64,000 bases of DNA from Patiria pectinifera (taxonomy: Eukaryota > Echinodermata > Asteroidea > Valvatida > Asterinidae): contig CM057146.1 in the NCBI GenBank assembly GCA_029964075.1, positions 5,599,501 to 5,663,500 of the forward strand, in the 5' to 3' direction. Every line of letters begins with the position of its first letter. Within the stretch, counting starts at the first letter, position 1. The notes below the pieces were generated by a model. It saw only the letters and a list, made by a program, of their open reading frames with translations. It was not told the DNA's origin and did no database searches. Position numbers and translations under genes: made by a program. Positions 60,056 through 64,000 of this stretch are shown here, one piece after another.

Positions 60056-62568
60056 CTTGACAAGATAATTAACTAATAACTAACCACAACTGACGGTGGA
60101 AAAAAAATGAAGACTAACTGCAATTAATGGGATGTACAGCACAGAAAACCGGAATAAAGCACTACAGAGCCTGGGTAATAGTATGCTTAGCGTACATCCC
60201 TCCCCCGTAGTGTTTGCTCTCTGCAGAGGGGATGCGAATGACTGGGCTTTCGGTCTGACAATGTGAGGGGGTCGCGCAAGATGACCAATTTTGCATTTAG
60301 GAAGACTTGTGAGATTTGAATAGAATTTGGTATGCTCTGGGAATAGCTTTTTAAAACTATACGTAGGCTTGCCTAATTTGTTTTCCAGATGAGCTCAAGG
60401 GCTTCGCAATAAAGGCAGGCAATGAGTACACCACCATCTTTTCCTCAAAAAACATTGGTTTAAGTCGTCAGAAATTGCCTCAGATTGCACCACAGAGCAT
60501 CTATAATCCAAAAAAATTGCCCCAAGCCGTAATTTTTTTGGACACACTTTTTGGGGACCAAAGTTTTGTTTGCCCCCCCCCCCCCCAAAAAAAATTGTGT
60601 TCGGGATCCGCCCTTGGATGAGCTAGAGCTTTTTGGGGGGGGGGGGGCTTTTTTTACTCAAACTTGGACACACTGCCTTCTGACAATGATCAAAACAAAC
60701 CTTCATTTCCAAGTTCAACTGTGCAAAACAAAGGCTTGTTCGGTTGTTAAAAAGGTCTACATGTACGTCATGTCGACGATCCGTGTAAGTCCTGAGTGGT
60801 CATGTCTGCTTTGATTACTCTGACAGGAGTGAACACTGACAATGACTTAAATGCCACACCAATGGAAAGGCGCCATACATGTGTAGGCTAATTAAGCAGC
60901 CTTTGATTACATCATACGCTCGATGATGCCTGCTAAAGATTTTTCGGTTTGGCGTGCCTGGTGATTTGCTTCAGATGTGCACGTACACAAATGACATACA
61001 GGTCCGAGTCATCACCCTTTTCCGTTCCCCCCCCCCCCCAAAAAAAATTCAATGTGCATACATACATGCATACTTTAGTACCTTTGTGAAAACATTGCTG
61101 ATGTACGGTTCATACATACATATGCACACTAATGGTTGAGTGTTATACTTGTACAAACTCTCTGCAGCCATTGAACAAAGACAAACTACATGTACATTTA
61201 AACACTTTTTACTGAACCAGATTTTCAAAAGGTACATGTAAGTTAACACAATTTGCCTGCTGTACCGTAATTTAAACTCATTAACTTTTCATTTTGTATC
61301 TTATTTATACCGTATGTGAGTGATTCTGTTTCTCACGTACACAGTACCTACTACATGCATACATGTATGTATAAATTCTGCAAAATGTCAAAACAAAATT
61401 TGTTTCCAGGACAAAATTTTATTTGTAAGTTCAGTGATCAGAACTCTGGTCAATCTTCCAAGAACACCACATGAACGTCACAAACAATTTAAAATTCAAG
61501 AGACTCCAGTGATCCGTAGCTACTCCATATAACGTCAATGACTTCTCCAAACACAAAATTGTGCATCAGTGTACTGTTTTCCAAATAACAGCTTTTAAAG
61601 CTCCGGTCCTCTCTCCGCATCGCGCCATTGATGAAGCGTTGCCCCAGCACCAAGTGGTTCTGCACCCTGGATAGAATTACGGTCACTGCTCTCGGTATGA
61701 TCCCGGCTCAAGCTCATACTATAGTACGCCGCGGAGCGCGGAACTCTACGACAGCAACGTAAATACCGCCGAATAGAGAAGAAACGACCAGACTGATGAG
61801 TCGCGAGGGATATTGGATTACCGCAATCCGCGACTAATGAGTTTCACGAACATCATGTACGCCGCACTGAATTTCAATATACCGGTATACACTACCGGTA
61901 CATAATCTCCTCAGTGCCAAATCCATGTACATATTACCGTAGGTTTATGTTCAGAATATGATTTATCTTAAGCCGAACCTTTTTCAAATTAAAGTCGCAT
62001 CACCCATGGCTTAAACATTTTGTACGTGTACTACATGTAGGGCTCTACCTGATAAATCATTCGTGGGGAAGAGGAAGCAATCATCTGCCGCATTTTGACT
62101 AGCGAGGCTTTAATCAACGCGGAGGTTTAAATTGTACATGTAAACAGTGCTGTACCCTGAACTACCGGGTATGTTCAATTAATATCATGTACTTGTAGCA
62201 TTTGATGAAAATCCACATTTTATGTGCTTGTTACTGAATCAATGTACGTTGTTATTCACTGGGGAAAAAAACACATCAATGACGAGACACTGCATAAACC
62301 AGGGCACGCCTTAAACGTTAAATTAAAAAAGGGCCCAAACTTTTGCATCTTAATTCTATTACGTGTAATTTTAGGGTACACCACAGATCCTCCGACAGGG
62401 CATTGATAATTGATATTGGCTCAACAGATGTAGAAGAAATCAAGGAAAAAACTACAGTAGATGAACATGATTTTTGAACATGGCACTTAAGAATTCAAAA
62501 TTTCTTAATTCTCAAATTTCAGTTTCCTTTGTTAATTTCTTAGTTTCCAAATTTCAATCCAGCCCTAA
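60056..62568. other. No gene recognised
   Basis: Contains C15A8 and G13 homopolymer patches (60575-60655, 61028-61045) and a CpG-richer patch with a small minus-strand frame (61489-61860) discussed as a finding. Otherwise nothing. Confidence 0.4.
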
Positions 62569-62936
62569 GGCCAAAAAAAAAGTCTCCGGTTTCTGGTATG
62601 GAGCTTTCCCAAAAAGTGGTGCGGCGATGCGGCTTTGTTTTTTTTTTTTTACCTGTTTTTTTGGCTTCAAATGTCGGCTGATGACTGCAAATGGTGCCCG
62701 ACTAAACTAGGTGCAAATATATGGGAGTCCAGAGAGGCCACATAAAGCTTATTCTCAATCATAACCCCATCTAAAAACACGTTAAAATTGTGCAGCAGCA
62801 GGATTCCAGTCAAACCAGTGAGTTTGGCGGTTTTGAGACATCATCTTTTATTGAAAAAAAAACTTTTTCATTTTGCCGACGCGCATGGCTACGGCGACGC
62901 GCGCGCATACCAGAAACTGGAGACTTTTTTTTGGCC
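62569..62936. mobile_element. Harbinger-like MITE, TAA duplication (best copy)
   Basis: Both ends read GGCCAAAAAAAAAGTCTCCG or GGCCAAAAAAAAGTCTCCAG and then TTTCTGGTATG. TAA flanks at 62566-62568 and 62937-62939. The interior has GCGGCGATGCGGC, GGCTGATGACTGCAAATGG, GGGAGTCCAGAGAGGCCACA, TTTGGCGGTTTTGAGACATC and CATTTTGCCGACGCGC. 368 bp, non-coding. It serves as reference for copies 37504 and 44689. Confidence 0.9.
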
Positions 62937-62939
62937 TAA

Positions 62940-64000
62940 TGGGCCTTTTTATCTGGATATGTACAAAATGTATATTTAACAATGTACTCATAGGCCCTGT
63001 TCATCTACATACACAAGTCATTCTGAACAAATATTACCGGCAGATGAAAATATAATCTTCACGTGTGCCCAAGCCAATTCAAATTTCATTTTATTCCAAA
63101 TTTTCCACACTGATTTGTAATTGCAGATAAGCTTTCAGACCATCTTCTAACAAGAAAACTATTTAATAAAAACATTTTAAAAATACAGTCAATTACGGGG
63201 GGACTTTGCCAGTTTGCAATTTAGCATCAATTATGGATTTATAGTAAGTAATGCCATGTGCTGCCTGAGTCATTACAGAGCTACTAATCATGGACATTTT
63301 GAGATTCCTCTCAGCACATCTTTCATTGAAATCAAAAATGCTTCCGATTATATGCAGTGCTCGTCATTCAGTAGGCGGCCAGCAAACATCAATCTGCAGG
63401 GGCCTAGTTCCTCCATTAGTCTAGCCGGGAAAACTGTCCGGCCCCTTTATTCCTACATGTATGCCTCAATTATCCCAAAAACAGACTCAGCCAGGAAAAA
63501 AAAAATCAAGCAACAGTGCCGACGACGCCAACATGCACGCAGCCAAGTCGAGCCGGCTGTTCAGGGAGACGACATTCACGAGTGGGCATATTCACATGAG
63601 AGAGACCCATCTATCAACCTAGAGACAGTGCGGTGAAGGGTTTTGAGTCTGACCGTCCTCACATTATTAAGTGCATATATCACTCCCGGCACGCTGAGGG
63701 GGGTTCTATTACGACGTGACTTCTGTTTTCCCCCTCCTTCCCTATTTCGTTCTGTTACTATGAAATCTGCATGGCAAGCTGGGTTCCCCTCCCCCCAAAT
63801 GTGCCCATGGCCAGGACGACTTAACTTTAAGCTGTCTATGTTGATAATGTTAACATTGTTGTCCTTTTTTTTCCTTCAATATCATCCCTAACCCTCCGAG
63901 ATCTTTAAAAATTGATCAGAATTTTGAGGACTTGACTGGAATGGAAAAACAAATAGAGCCAAGCCTCTACAATACAGTACCTCAGGCCTGGAAGCTGAAG
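62940..64000. other. No gene recognised up to window end
   Basis: A plus-strand frame of 140 codons (63214-63636) lacks any motif I recognise and no splice or promoter context supports it. No upstream PKC exon is visible. Confidence 0.4.

Noticed and set aside
61789-61850. CTGATGAGTCGCG...CGCGACTAATGAG as a hammerhead ribozyme
   Set aside because: The helix after CTGATGA is plausible, but the required GAAA is absent and no flanking stem is seen.
63214-63636. 140-codon plus-strand frame near the window end
   Set aside because: No family motif, low-complexity segments, no supporting gene structure.

Overview
The window is a piece of a eukaryotic nuclear genome, not a bacterial one. It has long AT-rich non-coding DNA, short exons bounded by GT/AG splice sites, tRNA-derived SINEs and many small inverted-repeat transposons. 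The repeat content (elements ending in GGCCCAATTTCAYRGC, GCGCCCTCT motifs, TACATGTA and TACCGGTA palindromes) and the protein sequence suggest a marine invertebrate deuterostome. I think an echinoderm, perhaps a sea star, is most likely. That call rests on memory of repeat style, not on a search.

Only one protein-coding gene can be supported: the 3' two-thirds of a conventional (Ca2+/diacylglycerol-dependent) protein kinase C on the minus strand. Ten exons between 17505 and 2367 join in consistent phase to give 532 residues and a stop codon. They encode the end of the C1B zinc finger, a complete C2 domain with its Ca2+-binding aspartates, the V3 hinge, the whole kinase domain, and the C-terminal tail with turn and hydrophobic motifs. 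The exons for the N-terminus, C1A and most of C1B were not found anywhere up to 64000. They therefore lie beyond the window, behind an intron of more than 46 kb, or were missed.

Layout: 1-2366 is 3' UTR/downstream DNA with two related inverted-repeat elements. 2367-17505 is the exon cluster; its introns carry fold-back elements, MITEs, SINEs and tandem repeats. 17506-64000 is most simply the large upstream intron. It contains no recognisable exon on either strand but many mobile-element relics: Harbinger-like MITEs with TAA/TTA duplications, TTAA-flanked elements, a TA-flanked mariner-like element, a broken mariner transposase fragment, two copies of a tRNA-derived SINE, an 11-bp satellite (27 units), a C-rich tandem array, a telomere-like TTAGGG element inside inverted arms, and a three-unit tandem repeat carrying CTCF-like motifs.

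No new multi-gene system was found. The more unusual signals are structural: a long TTAA-flanked hairpin in a PKC intron, an inverted-arm/TTAGGG architecture seen at two loci (one split by a MITE, one flanked by a 13-bp direct repeat), a palindrome with a hammerhead-like core, and the tandem CTCF-like sites.
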